IMG/VR virus record: IMGVR_UViG_3300046461_000315
Span: 1 to 33,826 of that record
DNA length: 33,826 nt
Direction: 5' to 3' (one strand)
Source of the DNA: a virus
Part shown: piece after piece, positions 11,378 through 19,879 of the stretch
How the letters are laid out: the number at the start of each line of letters is the position of its first letter
Position numbering within the stretch: the stretch's first letter is position 1
Notes under the pieces: generated by a model
Told to the model about the DNA's origin: nothing
What the model saw: the letters and a program-made list of their open reading frames with translations, nothing else
Database searches by the model: none
Position numbers and translations under genes: made by a program

Positions 11378-13132
11378 ATGCCCTGGACCGTAGTCATCAA
11401 GAACCACCGGTTCTGCGTCTACAAGCAGGACGTGCACCAGGGGCCGGCCGTGGGCAAGTCCCTCGGCTGCCACCCCACGCGCGACCAGGCGAACGAGCAG
11501 CTCAGGGCCTTGTACGCGAGCGAGGCCGACAGGACCGCGGCGGCGGCGGCACCGGGTGACCCCCAGCCTCCTGCGAGCCCCGCCGCCGCGCCCCCCGATC
11601 AGGGCGTCTCGACCGACGGGCCGGTCGCGGCCGGCGTGGCGCTCCACTCCCTGGCCACGGGCCGCGTGCTGTTTATCCAGCGCGCCCTGATCGACGGCGA
11701 GGCCGCCGGCGGGCTGTGGGAGATCCCGGGCGGGACGCTCGACCCCGGCGAGACGCCGTGGGACGCCGCGCAGCGAGAGTTCGGCGAGGAGGTTGGCCAC
11801 CCGCTCCCCGAGGGCGAGGTCGCCGGCACCTGGGTCAGCCCGAACGGCGTCTACCAGGGCTTCTGCTACTGCTGCGCCTCCGAGGACGACGTCCCGATGG
11901 GCCAGACCGACCCCGCGAACCGCGCGGTTGACAACCCGGACAACCCGGGCGGCTCCAACTACACCGAGTCGATGGCGTGGATGGACCCGGCGCACATGGA
12001 CCGCGGCCCCAGGCTGCTGCGCCCCGAGATGCGGACCGGCACGCCGTGGGGCATGCTCAAGTCGCCGACCCTCACGGCCTCCGGCGGGTTCTGCACCCCC
12101 GAGGGCGTGTACCTCGACGACCTGAAGGACGACGCCGTCACCTCGGTCCGGCTGTTCGACGCGGGTCACGTCGCGGTCGGCGAGGAGCAGGCGTTCCTCG
12201 ACCTCATGGACGAGGTGCTGCTCGCGGCCGGGTCCGACCAGCACGCGCCCTTCACGGTCAAGCTCAGCACGGGCTGGGCGTACCCGATCCCGTCCGTCGC
12301 CTTCCTGTCGAAGGCGATCAAGGCGTTCGGGCGGGCCAAGCCGCAGGACCGGGCCAAGGTCAAGGCCCACATCATCGCGCGGGCCAAGCAGCTCGGCGCG
12401 TCGAACCAGATCCCCAAGGAGTGGACCAGCATGACCGCATCTGCCACCGAAGAGTTCGAGTCGCTGGTGGCGTCGATCGCCTTCCCGGCGTCGGCCCTCC
12501 TCCCCGAGGAGCCGCTGCCGGGCCCGACGCCGTGGACCATCAAGGATGACCTCACCGCGGACGGGCACCTCGCCTTGTGGGCCAGCTGCCACATCGGCTA
12601 CCCGGGCTGCGTCACCCCTCCCCGGGAGGACTCGTTCGACTTCTTCAACCTCGGCGACGCCGTGACGGCCGACGGGCGCCACGTCCCGGTCGGCAAGGTC
12701 ACGGTCGGCTGCGGCCACGCCGGCGCCGAGCTGTCCTGGCGGACCGCCGCGGCCCACTACGACCACAGCGGGGCCGGCGTCGCGGTGGCGCACGCCATGG
12801 CCGACCGGTGGGGCATCCGCCTGCCCGCCGTGATCGTCGCCGACGCCGGCAGCCCGCAGATCGACGAGGCGCGCCGCTCCCCCCTCTCGGGGGACTGGCG
12901 CCGCATCAACGGCAAGCTGCGGCTCGTCGCCGCGCTCGGCGTGAACGTCCCCGGCTACCCGGTCCCCCGGGCCATGGTGGCCTCCGGCGAGGTCGAGTCG
13001 ATGTTTGTCGGGTTCAACCCGGAGGACGCCGCCGCGATCGTGCTCGAGGCCGACTCGCTGGCCGCCTCGATCGGACTCGACCTGGGCGGCCGGGCCGCTT
13101 CACTCCGCGAATCCCTCGGCCTGTCGACGTGA
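11378..13132 (+). CDS. Nudix hydrolase fused to capsid maturation protease
   Basis: 584 residues in one frame. Residues 1-50 form a small domain ending GCHPTRDQAN and LRALYASEA, common on these proteins. A Pro/Ala linker leads to a Nudix domain whose box is nearly complete (G119, E125, R133-E134, E137-E138, G140; only the last hydrophobic position is His). Around 290-345 comes a helical block of the DUF6582 type (YPIPSVAFLSKAIKAFGR, then IIARAKQLGAS). The C-terminal part, from about 385, matches actinophage capsid maturation proteases (HLALWASCHIGYPGC, LSGDWRRINGKLRLVAAL, NVPGYPVPR). Nudix enzymes cleave nucleoside diphosphate-linked compounds; the protease part should trim capsid subunits. 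An internal ATG at 12431 has AAGGAG nine bases upstream. Confidence 0.85.
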   Translation: MPWTVVIKNHRFCVYKQDVHQGPAVGKSLGCHPTRDQANEQLRALYASEADRTAAAAAPGDPQPPASPAAAPPDQGVSTDGPVAAGVALHSLATGRVLFIQRALIDGEAAGGLWEIPGGTLDPGETPWDAAQREFGEEVGHPLPEGEVAGTWVSPNGVYQGFCYCCASEDDVPMGQTDPANRAVDNPDNPGGSNYTESMAWMDPAHMDRGPRLLRPEMRTGTPWGMLKSPTLTASGGFCTPEGVYLDDLKDDAVTSVRLFDAGHVAVGEEQAFLDLMDEVLLAAGSDQHAPFTVKLSTGWAYPIPSVAFLSKAIKAFGRAKPQDRAKVKAHIIARAKQLGASNQIPKEWTSMTASATEEFESLVASIAFPASALLPEEPLPGPTPWTIKDDLTADGHLALWASCHIGYPGCVTPPREDSFDFFNLGDAVTADGRHVPVGKVTVGCGHAGAELSWRTAAAHYDHSGAGVAVAHAMADRWGIRLPAVIVADAGSPQIDEARRSPLSGDWRRINGKLRLVAALGVNVPGYPVPRAMVASGEVESMFVGFNPEDAAAIVLEADSLAASIGLDLGGRAASLRESLGLST

Positions 13133-13168
13133 CGTCGGCGGGACCCCACGACCAGAAGGAGACATGAC

Positions 13169-13399
13169 ATGCCGTGCGGATGTCAGGGACGGGCCGCGAG
13201 CCTGCCCCCCACCCAGACCGCCAAGACGAAGGCCCCAGTCGAGGCCAAGCGCGTCGCGGTCTACAACGTCATCGTCGACGGGGAGACGGTCCTCTCGACC
13301 AGCTCCCCCTCGGCAGCCCGATCGGAGTCGCAGCGCTTAGGCGCCTCGATCCGCGTGACCTCCCGGCCGGTGCAGACCGGGGACCCCGTCCCGGTCTGA
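13169..13399 (+). CDS. small hypothetical protein, 76 aa
   Basis: ATG at 13169, with AAGGAGACATGAC upstream. It begins MPCGCQGR, a Cys-x-Cys start of the type seen on small actinophage structural-region proteins, then a Thr/Pro/Lys linker and a beta-like segment (RVAVYNVIVDGETVLST) followed by a Ser/Arg helix. It lies between the protease and the major capsid gene and may be a minor capsid or assembly factor. The function is not established. Confidence 0.65.
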   Translation: MPCGCQGRAASLPPTQTAKTKAPVEAKRVAVYNVIVDGETVLSTSSPSAARSESQRLGASIRVTSRPVQTGDPVPV

Positions 13400-13468
13400 C
13401 CGGACAAACCCCAGGAGACGAAGTAGGCATCACGCCGGCATGACCGGCCCATAACAAGGAGAGAGCAC

Positions 13469-15142
13469 ATGCCGGACAGCTTCGAGCTCCCGGAACTCGA
13501 CGGACTGGACCTGACGGCGCTCCGCGCGCTCGAGGTGCAGGCCAAGAAGGCCTTCAGCGATCGGTACGACGCAGGCGCGACGTCCCGCGAGGACCTGGAG
13601 GAGCTGCAGACCCTGGCCGAGGCGGTTCAGACCGTCCAGGCCGCCATCACGGCGTCCGACCCCGCGCCGGAGCCCGAGGCCGAGCCGGCCGCGGACCCCG
13701 AGCCGGAGCCGGAGCCCGCAGCGGACCCCGAGCCCGCCGGCGACAAGGTGCTGGAGTCGTTCCTCGAGGCGCTCGCCTCGCGGCCGGCCCCGGCGGCCGA
13801 GCCCGCCGTCGAGCCCGCCGTCGCCGCGGACCCCGCCCCGGCGGTCGACCCCGCGGTCGAGTCCATCGCGGCCGGGGGCGACCCCAAGGACGTGCAGCTG
13901 CCGATCGACAACACGCCGATCGTCATCCTCGCGTCGGCCGACATCCCGGGCGTCCCGTCCGGGTCCGAGCTCCAGGGCTGGGACGGCATCGTCTCGGCGA
14001 TCGGCGCCAAGGCCCGCTCGCTGCCCGACATGCCGGGCCAGCTGCGGCCCTTCCCCGTCGCCTCCATCATGAAGCCGATGAAGCCCGAGCGCCAGCTCGA
14101 CGGCCTGTCGGACGCCGAGGTGATGGAGCGGCTGAACGACCTGTCCAGCCCGGCGTACCTCCTCGCGGAGCTCTCCCGGACCGCCTCCGGCGGCTGGTGC
14201 GCGCCGAACGAGACGGTGTACGAGTTCGCGTGCGAGGTCGAGGCCCCGCCCGACGCGGTGGACCTCCCGTCCTTCGGGTCGGCGAAGCGCGGCGGGATCA
14301 ACTTCCCGGTCAGCCCGACGTTCCGCGACTTCAAGTCGCTCGTCAACAACGGGCTCTTCACGTGGACGGAGGCCGACGACCAGGCCGCCGCCACGGGCTC
14401 CCCGACGAAGCCGTGCTTCAAGGTCCCGTGCGTGGACTTCGACTCGGCCCGCCTCGAGCTCGAGGGCCTGTGCGTCACCGCGGGCAACCTGATGGACATG
14501 GCCTACCCGGAGCTCATCCGGCGCTACCTCAGCCTCGTCCTGACGGCCCACCTCCACCGGCTGAACACGCGGAAGATCGCAAAGATGCTGGCGGTCATCG
14601 ACGACCACGTCACGCTGCCGGCCACCTTCGCGGCGGCCTCCGCCGTGTTCGACGCCCTCGGCCTGCAGGCCGCGGACCTCAGGGACCAGTTCTCCATGTC
14701 GGAGGGCGCGCTCCTCGAGGTCATGATGCCACGCTGGGCACGGGGGCCGGCCAGGTCCGACGTCGCCCGGCGCGAGCTGTCCACCTTCGGTGACATCTCC
14801 GACGCCGACGTGCTCAACTACTGGCAGGACCAGGGCGTCCGCATCCAGTTCGTCTCGAACTGGCAGGAGCTCGGCGACCCCGAAGACCCGGCCACCGTCT
14901 GGCCGACGACGTTCGACTTCCTCATGTGGCTGCCGGGGGCGTACAAGCTCCTCGACGGCCCGAAGCTGGACATCGCCGTCACCCGCGACTCGGTCCAGAA
15001 CGCCACCAACGACTACACGGTGGCGTTCACGGAGGAGGCCTACCAGGTCTTCAAGCCGGGCTGCGGCGCCCGCCTCGTGACCCTGCCGATCTGCCCGTCC
15101 GGAGCTTCCGGCGATCGGGTCGCCCTGGGCTGCGAGTCGTAG
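13469..15142 (+). CDS. major capsid protein with N-terminal scaffold-like domain
   Basis: 557 residues; ATG after AAGGAGAG. Residues 1-60 are a charged coiled-coil-like region, 65-130 a Pro/Glu/Ala/Asp-rich linker with repeated AADPEPEPE-type units, and the remainder is the predicted HK97-fold shell protein. The N-terminal part probably acts as a delta domain that guides assembly and is then removed by the protease encoded just upstream. Recognisable capsid segments include TASGGWCAPNETVYEF, INFPVSPTFRDF, the LEGLCVTAGNLMDMAYPELI block and the near-C-terminal DYTVAFTEEAYQVFKPGCG. Position after portal and protease is standard. The exact cleavage site cannot be read from the sequence; the region near 145-165 is likely. 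Confidence 0.9.
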   Translation: MPDSFELPELDGLDLTALRALEVQAKKAFSDRYDAGATSREDLEELQTLAEAVQTVQAAITASDPAPEPEAEPAADPEPEPEPAADPEPAGDKVLESFLEALASRPAPAAEPAVEPAVAADPAPAVDPAVESIAAGGDPKDVQLPIDNTPIVILASADIPGVPSGSELQGWDGIVSAIGAKARSLPDMPGQLRPFPVASIMKPMKPERQLDGLSDAEVMERLNDLSSPAYLLAELSRTASGGWCAPNETVYEFACEVEAPPDAVDLPSFGSAKRGGINFPVSPTFRDFKSLVNNGLFTWTEADDQAAATGSPTKPCFKVPCVDFDSARLELEGLCVTAGNLMDMAYPELIRRYLSLVLTAHLHRLNTRKIAKMLAVIDDHVTLPATFAAASAVFDALGLQAADLRDQFSMSEGALLEVMMPRWARGPARSDVARRELSTFGDISDADVLNYWQDQGVRIQFVSNWQELGDPEDPATVWPTTFDFLMWLPGAYKLLDGPKLDIAVTRDSVQNATNDYTVAFTEEAYQVFKPGCGARLVTLPICPSGASGDRVALGCES

Positions 15143-15170
15143 CAGGAACCACCGTCAGACACGGGCGCAC

Positions 15171-15207
15171 GGCCCGGCTGGGCCAGCAGTCACTCCCCAG
15201 CCGGGCC
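15171..15207 (+). terminator. hairpin after the major capsid gene
   Basis: Perfect 12-bp stem GGCCCGGCTGGG (15171-15182) / CCCAGCCGGGCC (15196-15207) with a 13-base loop. There is no U-run. It may lower transcription into the downstream genes or protect the abundant capsid mRNA end. Confidence 0.6.
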
Positions 15208-15243
15208 GGCGCGTCCGACCCACCCCAGTAGGAAGGAAGCCAG

Positions 15244-16113
15244 ATGGCCCTCGCAGGTGACGGTGGAATCAGGGTCCCGGCCCCACGGTGCGAACCGTGG
15301 CCGGGCGGAGTCGTGCAGGTGGCGGAGCTGGACGAGCGACCGGACAACACGTGGCTCCGCGGCCTCGAGTTCGACCAGGAGCTGTGCGCCACCGGCGGGC
15401 CGAAGATCCTCTCCATGCCGTGCGACGTTGTCGGGCAGGCGAAGGACACCCGGCGCGGCTACGACACCGAGTACGTCGACCCGTTCATGATCTACCAGGG
15501 CTACGAGTGCTCGGCGGGCGGCGAGCCCATCGAGGAGGTCTGGAACCACGCAGACGCGCTGTTCGAGCGCGGCTGGGTCGGGGCCCTCGAGCGGGCGATC
15601 TGGGCCGGAGTGGACCAGGACGGCAACGCCTTCCGCATGTCGCTCGCCGGCTCGCCCCAGGTAGTCGACCTGACGCCTGGGGGAGGGCCCGTCGACCTGA
15701 CTACGGGCGTCTCGGCCCTCGAGAAGTACATGTCCCGCCTGTCGTGCCGGCCGACGCTGCACCTGCCGGTCGAGGCCTCGAACTTCGTGGCGGAGCGGAT
15801 GCTCTACCTGTTCGACGCCGACGGGAACATCAAGGGCATGGTCAACGGCTCGAAGGTCTCGGTCGGCTACGGCTACCCGAACACCGGGCCCGCCGGCGCC
15901 GCGCCCTCGGCCGGGGCCACGTGGCTGTTCATCTCGGGCTCGCTCCGGATCACGACCGGCCCGAAGCTCACCATCCCCGAGCGCGGCAAGCCGGGCGAGG
16001 GGCTCGACATGACGGTCAACGACATGACCGTGTTCGTCGAGAAGGGCTTCGGCGTGCAGATCGGCTGCGGCGTGGCGGCCATCCAGGTCGTCCTCAAGAG
16101 CTGCTGCGCATGA
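15244..16113 (+). CDS. capsid-region structural protein
   Basis: 289 residues; ATG preceded by AGGAAGGAAGCC. It follows the major capsid gene. The sequence has segments shared by a family of actinophage virion proteins found at this place: PFMIYQGYECSAGG, LERAIWAGVD, a SALEKYMSRLSCRPTLHLP block, then VSVGYGYPNTGP and ATWLFISGSLRI. The family arrangement suggests a shell-like or capsid-associated fold (minor capsid or decoration protein), but I cannot decide which. Its end overlaps the next ATG by 4 bp. Several Cys, including a CC pair near the end, are present. Confidence 0.7.
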   Translation: MALAGDGGIRVPAPRCEPWPGGVVQVAELDERPDNTWLRGLEFDQELCATGGPKILSMPCDVVGQAKDTRRGYDTEYVDPFMIYQGYECSAGGEPIEEVWNHADALFERGWVGALERAIWAGVDQDGNAFRMSLAGSPQVVDLTPGGGPVDLTTGVSALEKYMSRLSCRPTLHLPVEASNFVAERMLYLFDADGNIKGMVNGSKVSVGYGYPNTGPAGAAPSAGATWLFISGSLRITTGPKLTIPERGKPGEGLDMTVNDMTVFVEKGFGVQIGCGVAAIQVVLKSCCA

Positions 16114-16250
16114 CCGAGGTGCGGACCGAGAACTTCCAGAAGTTCACGGCCGCCGTAGCCCAGGCACGGTCAGAAGGAAAGAAGGTCTCGATCAAGGTCG
16201 AGGCCGGACAGTACGTCGCCACCCTCACCAACCAGGAGACGGACGAGTGA
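16110..16250 (+). CDS. 46-residue hypothetical protein
   Basis: A short frame from ATG 16110, overlapping the upstream stop (ATGA), to TGA 16250, which overlaps the GTG of the next gene. It is lysine- and glutamate-rich (RTENFQKFTAAVAQARSEGK, then VSIKVEAGQYVATLTNQ) and has a helix-then-strand look. The overlaps at both ends strongly support translation. No family recognised. Confidence 0.65.
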   Translation: MTEVRTENFQKFTAAVAQARSEGKKVSIKVEAGQYVATLTNQETDE

Positions 16251-17305
16251 AGGTCATCGTGTACCCCGCGGACGCCTACGCCTGCGGCCACTACAGGGCC
16301 TACTGGCCCGCCGAGGTCCTGGCCCGCCAGGGCGTGGACGTGAAGATCGTCAGGCCGGGCGAGCCCACGGGCATCTCCGGCCTGATGATCGGCGGCAGGC
16401 TGAGCGCCTCGGCGCCTGACTGCGACGTCGTGGTGTTCCAGCGCCCCGGCCGCAAGCTGCTCGCCGACCTGGTGGAGCCGCTCCGGCGGATGGGCGTCGC
16501 CGTCGTGGTGGACGTGGACGACGACCTCGACAGGATCGACCCGCGTAACCCGGCCTTCGCGGCCATGCACCCCAAGGGCGAGAACGGTGACAACGGGTAC
16601 AGCTGGGCCAACGTGCGCCGGGCCTGCAAGGACGCCACGATGGTCACGGTCTCCACGCCTTCGCTGCTGCCCCGCTACGCCGCGCACGGCAGGGCGAGGC
16701 TGCTGTACAACTACGTCCCCGCGCGGATGACCCTGCTCGAGCACGACCCGGCGGAGGACTCCCTCGGCTGGGCCGGGGCGCTGCACTCCCACCCGGGAGA
16801 CCTGGATCAGCTGGGTTGGGCGTTCGCCAGGCTCCAGCGGGAGGGGCGCACCCTCAAGTTCGTAGGCCCGTCCGAGGGCCTGGAGCGGAAGCTCGGCGTG
16901 ACCCTCGAAGAGGGCGACTGCACCGGCGAGCTGCCCTTCGGCGACTGGCTGCCGGCCGTCGCCAAGCTGGGCGTCGGCGTGGCCCCGCTGGCCGACACCT
17001 CGTTCAACGCCTCCAAGAGCTGGCTCAAGCCGCTCGAGTACTCGGCGGTCGGGGTGCCCTGGGTCGCCTCCGACACCCTGGAGTACCGCCGACTCGCCAG
17101 GGAGTGCGGAGCCCCACTGGTCTCGAAGCCCAAGCATTGGTACCCGGAGCTGCGGCTCCTGCTGGACGACCGGGCCCGCCGGGAGGACCTCTCCGCCGCG
17201 GTGAGGGAGGCCGCGAGGGGGCTGACGGTCGAGGGCCACTGCCACCTGTGGGCCGAGGCTTGGGCCGACGCGGTGAAGACGGAGCGGGCGGCGGCCAGGC
17301 CATGA
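16247..17305 (+). CDS. glycosyltransferase (GT-B type)
   Basis: 352 residues from a GTG overlapping the previous stop. The N-terminal half has a Rossmann-like start with a GHYRAYWPAEVL loop, as in GT-B enzymes that process glycan or nucleotide-sugar substrates. An acidic VDVDDDLDRID lies near residues 89-100. The C-terminal half carries the donor-binding region (FVGPSEGLE, then LPFGDWLPAVAKL, GVAPL and KPLEYSAVGVPWVASD). It is likely cytoplasmic and soluble. The place, between capsid and tail genes, suggests it modifies virion proteins, as shown for some mycobacteriophages; the substrate here is inferred, not proven. Confidence 0.8.
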   Translation: MKVIVYPADAYACGHYRAYWPAEVLARQGVDVKIVRPGEPTGISGLMIGGRLSASAPDCDVVVFQRPGRKLLADLVEPLRRMGVAVVVDVDDDLDRIDPRNPAFAAMHPKGENGDNGYSWANVRRACKDATMVTVSTPSLLPRYAAHGRARLLYNYVPARMTLLEHDPAEDSLGWAGALHSHPGDLDQLGWAFARLQREGRTLKFVGPSEGLERKLGVTLEEGDCTGELPFGDWLPAVAKLGVGVAPLADTSFNASKSWLKPLEYSAVGVPWVASDTLEYRRLARECGAPLVSKPKHWYPELRLLLDDRARREDLSAAVREAARGLTVEGHCHLWAEAWADAVKTERAAARP

Positions 17306-17370
17306 ACTATCGGACGAAGCGCTCGACGACGTGGCGGCCCTGCCGCTCGCGGCCTGAGGAGGCGAGATGA
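17302..17370 (+). CDS. 22-residue basic coupling ORF
   Basis: A tiny frame whose ATG overlaps the glycosyltransferase stop (ATGA) and whose stop overlaps the lysin ATG at 17367 (ATGA). Its product would be Arg/Thr-rich (RSTTWRPCRSR). Overlaps at both ends make chance less likely and suggest that it passes ribosomes from the glycosyltransferase to the lysin gene, though the lysin also has a strong GGAGG. It may have no function as a protein. Confidence 0.45.
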   Translation: MNYRTKRSTTWRPCRSRPEEAR

Positions 17371-18254
17371 CGGAGTTCGGCATAGACGTCTCCAACAACA
17401 ACGACGTGCGCTCCCTGCCCCCAGCCGGCGAGTGGAGTTTCGCGTACGCCAAGGCCTCCGAGGCCGCCAACTTCGACGACGCCGAGTTCGAGGGGTACGT
17501 CGCCGAGTTCGACCGCCAGGGCAAGCCCTGGGGCCCGTATCACTTCGCCCACCCGGACGCCAACACCGCGGACGCCGAGGCCGCCTGGTTCCTGGGCCGC
17601 GCGAAGCGGGGCGCCCTCGGCTGGGCGCTGGACGTCGAGACCCGGGGGCAGGGCGCGGCCCACCGCGACCCCCTGGCGATCATGGGCGCCGACCGGCTCG
17701 CCCAGTGGTGCGAGCGCTTCGCCCAACTGGTCACGCCGAAGCTCGGCCAGCAGGTCTTCTACTGCAACCGCTCGTACGCGACGGCGCTGTACCCGAGGCT
17801 GTCTGGCGCCTGGAAGACGTGGCTGGCCACGCTCGACGGCTACGCACACGTCCCGGCCTACGCCGGCCGCACGATCGACATCGAGCAGCACGCAATCGCC
17901 GGCGTGGACCGCAACACCGCCCGCGCCCCCTACTGGACGACCGCACCCACCCCGGAGGACGAAGACATGATCCCGCCGACCATCGCCCAGCTCGCCGACA
18001 ACGGCGACCTCGTCATCGTGCCGTCCGGGGGCGCCCGTCCCTGGGTGGCCAAGGAGGCCGACAAGAGCCTGGTCGCGGTGTTCGTGTTCCGGGTGCTCGA
18101 TCCGGCCAACCACTACCCGATGCCGGACCCGATCCCCAGGGTCACGGACCCCGCGCAGATCAGCGCGATCCGGGGCTGGCTCGCGTCGGTCGGGGCTGGC
18201 GGCACGGTGCAGGCGCTGAAGCTGGCGCTGACCGGCACCGGCACGCCGGCCTGA
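17367..18254 (+). CDS. GH25 muramidase (endolysin)
   Basis: 295 residues. The first 190 are a glycoside hydrolase family 25 domain, which cuts the beta-1,4 bond between N-acetylmuramic acid and N-acetylglucosamine. Seen are GIDVSNNN with the conserved Asp7, FAYAKASEAANFDD, the KPWGPYHFAHPDAN block, and the catalytic-site WALDVE (Asp89, Glu91), then FYCNRSYA. Residues 190-295 form a different C-terminal region (PTIAQLADNGDLVIVPSGG onward) that may bind the wall or a virion partner; I do not recognise it. No signal peptide is visible, so release needs a holin or virion delivery. A lysin gene placed before the tail genes is uncommon. Confidence 0.88.
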   Translation: MTEFGIDVSNNNDVRSLPPAGEWSFAYAKASEAANFDDAEFEGYVAEFDRQGKPWGPYHFAHPDANTADAEAAWFLGRAKRGALGWALDVETRGQGAAHRDPLAIMGADRLAQWCERFAQLVTPKLGQQVFYCNRSYATALYPRLSGAWKTWLATLDGYAHVPAYAGRTIDIEQHAIAGVDRNTARAPYWTTAPTPEDEDMIPPTIAQLADNGDLVIVPSGGARPWVAKEADKSLVAVFVFRVLDPANHYPMPDPIPRVTDPAQISAIRGWLASVGAGGTVQALKLALTGTGTPA

Positions 18255-18336
18255 CAAGCTGTTCCACGGAGACGACGGACAGACCCGCCCCACGGCGGGA
18301 CAAGCGGGCCGATGGCCCAGAAAGAAGGAGAGTCAG

Positions 18337-19014
18337 ATGCCCGCAGAATGCCGGAGCGTCATCAAGGCTTGCCTCGCGCAGTTCGTCCTCCTGGACGCCT
18401 GCGGAGCGCCGGTCACGGGCGCAGCATCGAAGCTGACCACGAAGGGGTTCATCTCCGTCGCGGCCACGGCGCAGATCGAGGACGGCCAGGAGACCATCCT
18501 CAAGAACGCGTGCGGCGAGCTGTGCATCAACGAGAAGGACTGCGACCTGTTCAAGCGGTACGACCTCGAGATGGACTTCTGCCAGATCGACGCGGAGGGC
18601 CTGACCCTCCTGTCGAACGCCAGGGCCCTGCTCGACGCCGAGGGCGACGCCAAGGGGTTCGCCTTCGGGGAGAGCACGAGCTGCGGCTCGTTCTCGCTCG
18701 AGCTGTGGACGAAGGTCACGCCGCAGGTGTGCCTGACCCCGGGCGTGCTCGAGTGGTACTACTTCGCCTTCCCGCACGTGTACAACGGGATGATCTCGGA
18801 CGTGACGTTCGAGGACGGACCGCTCACGATGAAGGTCAAGGCACACACCAAGGGCGCAGGCGCCCTCTGGGGCCGAGGCCCCAGCTGCGTGCTGCCCGAC
18901 GAGTCGCCGGCCCTCACGACCGACCACCTGCTCGGGTACATCACCGGCATCCAGCCCCCCGAGCCGGTCTGCGGCCTCCAGCCGCTGACCAACGCCGAGC
19001 TGGTCTGCGTGTAA
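18337..19014 (+). CDS. major tail protein
   Basis: 225 residues; ATG preceded by AAAGAAGGAGAG. It matches the tail-tube protein family of actinophages: GFISVAATAQIEDGQETI at the N-terminus, NACGELCINEKDCDLFKRYD, a DFCQIDAEGLTLLS segment, FAFGESTSCGSFSLELW, then the C-terminal VKAHTKGAGALWGRGPSC. In these phages this gene is abundant and precedes or follows the head-tail connector genes. It contains many Cys for a tail-tube protein. The rank as major tail protein rests on family resemblance and size. Confidence 0.8.
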   Translation: MPAECRSVIKACLAQFVLLDACGAPVTGAASKLTTKGFISVAATAQIEDGQETILKNACGELCINEKDCDLFKRYDLEMDFCQIDAEGLTLLSNARALLDAEGDAKGFAFGESTSCGSFSLELWTKVTPQVCLTPGVLEWYYFAFPHVYNGMISDVTFEDGPLTMKVKAHTKGAGALWGRGPSCVLPDESPALTTDHLLGYITGIQPPEPVCGLQPLTNAELVCV

Positions 19015-19025
19015 GAACCCGGAAC

Positions 19026-19055
19026 GCCGGGGCCCTCGGTGAGGGGGGCCCCGGC
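19026..19055 (+). terminator. hairpin after the major tail gene
   Basis: 9-bp stem GCCGGGGCC (19026-19034) / GGCCCCGGC (19047-19055) with a 12-base loop, 12 bp past the stop; TTCCG follows. Probably a partial terminator that keeps the major tail mRNA abundant relative to the connectors. Confidence 0.6.
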
Positions 19056-19090
19056 TTCCGCGTACCCGTCTCTAGGTCCCGGGAGGGCAG

Positions 19091-19879
19091 ATGACGCAAC
19101 TGATGCCGTGCTCCTGGGAGGTGCTCGAGTGCGGGGAGCTGCCGGCCACCGGCAGCCCCGAGTACGCCACCATCCACGCGCCGGCGGCCGAGATCCTGTG
19201 GGCCCTCAGCGGCCGACAGTTCGGCACGTGCGAAGTGACGGTCAGGCCCTGCACCGAGGAGTGCTGCATACCGTGCCTGCCGCCGGCCGGGGCGTGGGAC
19301 AGCGGCACCCAGTGGTACCCGGCCCTGGTCAACGGCCAGTGGTTCAACCTCGTCTGCCGCAAGTGCAGGGGGCGCTGCTCGTGCCCGGAGGTCTCCGAGG
19401 TCCTGCTGCCCGGGCCCGTTGACTCGGTGGTGGAGGTCCTGGTGGACGGCGACGCCGTCGACTCGGGCGCCTACCGCATCGACGACCTGGTCTGGCTCGT
19501 CCGGACCGACGGGGCCAAGTGGCCGAAGTGCCAGGACATGGGCCCGCCGGTGACCGAGGTCGGCACGTGGGCCGTCAAGATCATGCGCGGCACCCCCGTC
19601 CCCATGGCGGGGCAGCGCGCGCTCGGCGAGATGATGTCCGAGATGTGGAAGGCGTGCCGGGGAGACAAGACCTGCTGCCTGCCTAGGCGAGCCGTCACCA
19701 GCATCGCCACCAAGGGCGCCGTCATGGGGCTGGACCCCATGGAGTTCCTCAAGGAGGGCAAGACCGGCCTCTACTGGACCGACCTCTGGCTCACCGCCGT
19801 CAACCCGCTGTACCGGCCGTCGGGCGCCAGGGTCACCAGTCCAGACATGGAGGACGTGAGGGTCACCACGTGGCCGTGA
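19091..19879 (+). CDS. head-to-tail adaptor
   Basis: 262 residues; ATG after GGGAGGGCAG. Sequence segments are those of the actinophage head-to-tail adaptor (HK97 gp6-like): ILWALSGRQFGTCEVTVRPC, CSCPEVSEVLLPGPVDSVVE, VDGDAVDSGAYRIDD, WPKCQDMG, LPRRAVTSIATKG, then the C-terminal GKTGLYWTDLWLTAVNPL and SPDMEDVRVTTW. The protein links the portal ring to the next connector. It is rich in Cys. Its stop overlaps the next GTG start by 10 bp. Confidence 0.85.
   Translation: MTQLMPCSWEVLECGELPATGSPEYATIHAPAAEILWALSGRQFGTCEVTVRPCTEECCIPCLPPAGAWDSGTQWYPALVNGQWFNLVCRKCRGRCSCPEVSEVLLPGPVDSVVEVLVDGDAVDSGAYRIDDLVWLVRTDGAKWPKCQDMGPPVTEVGTWAVKIMRGTPVPMAGQRALGEMMSEMWKACRGDKTCCLPRRAVTSIATKGAVMGLDPMEFLKEGKTGLYWTDLWLTAVNPLYRPSGARVTSPDMEDVRVTTWP

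Noticed and set aside
11246-12793. Minus-strand frame of 515 codons opposite the Nudix/protease gene
   Set aside because: Antisense shadow of a well-supported gene; Arg/Gly/Val-rich with no recognisable domain.
18284-18299. Hairpin CCCGCC/GGCGGG after the lysin gene as a terminator
   Set aside because: Only 6 bp with no U-run, in sequence where such pairings are expected by chance.
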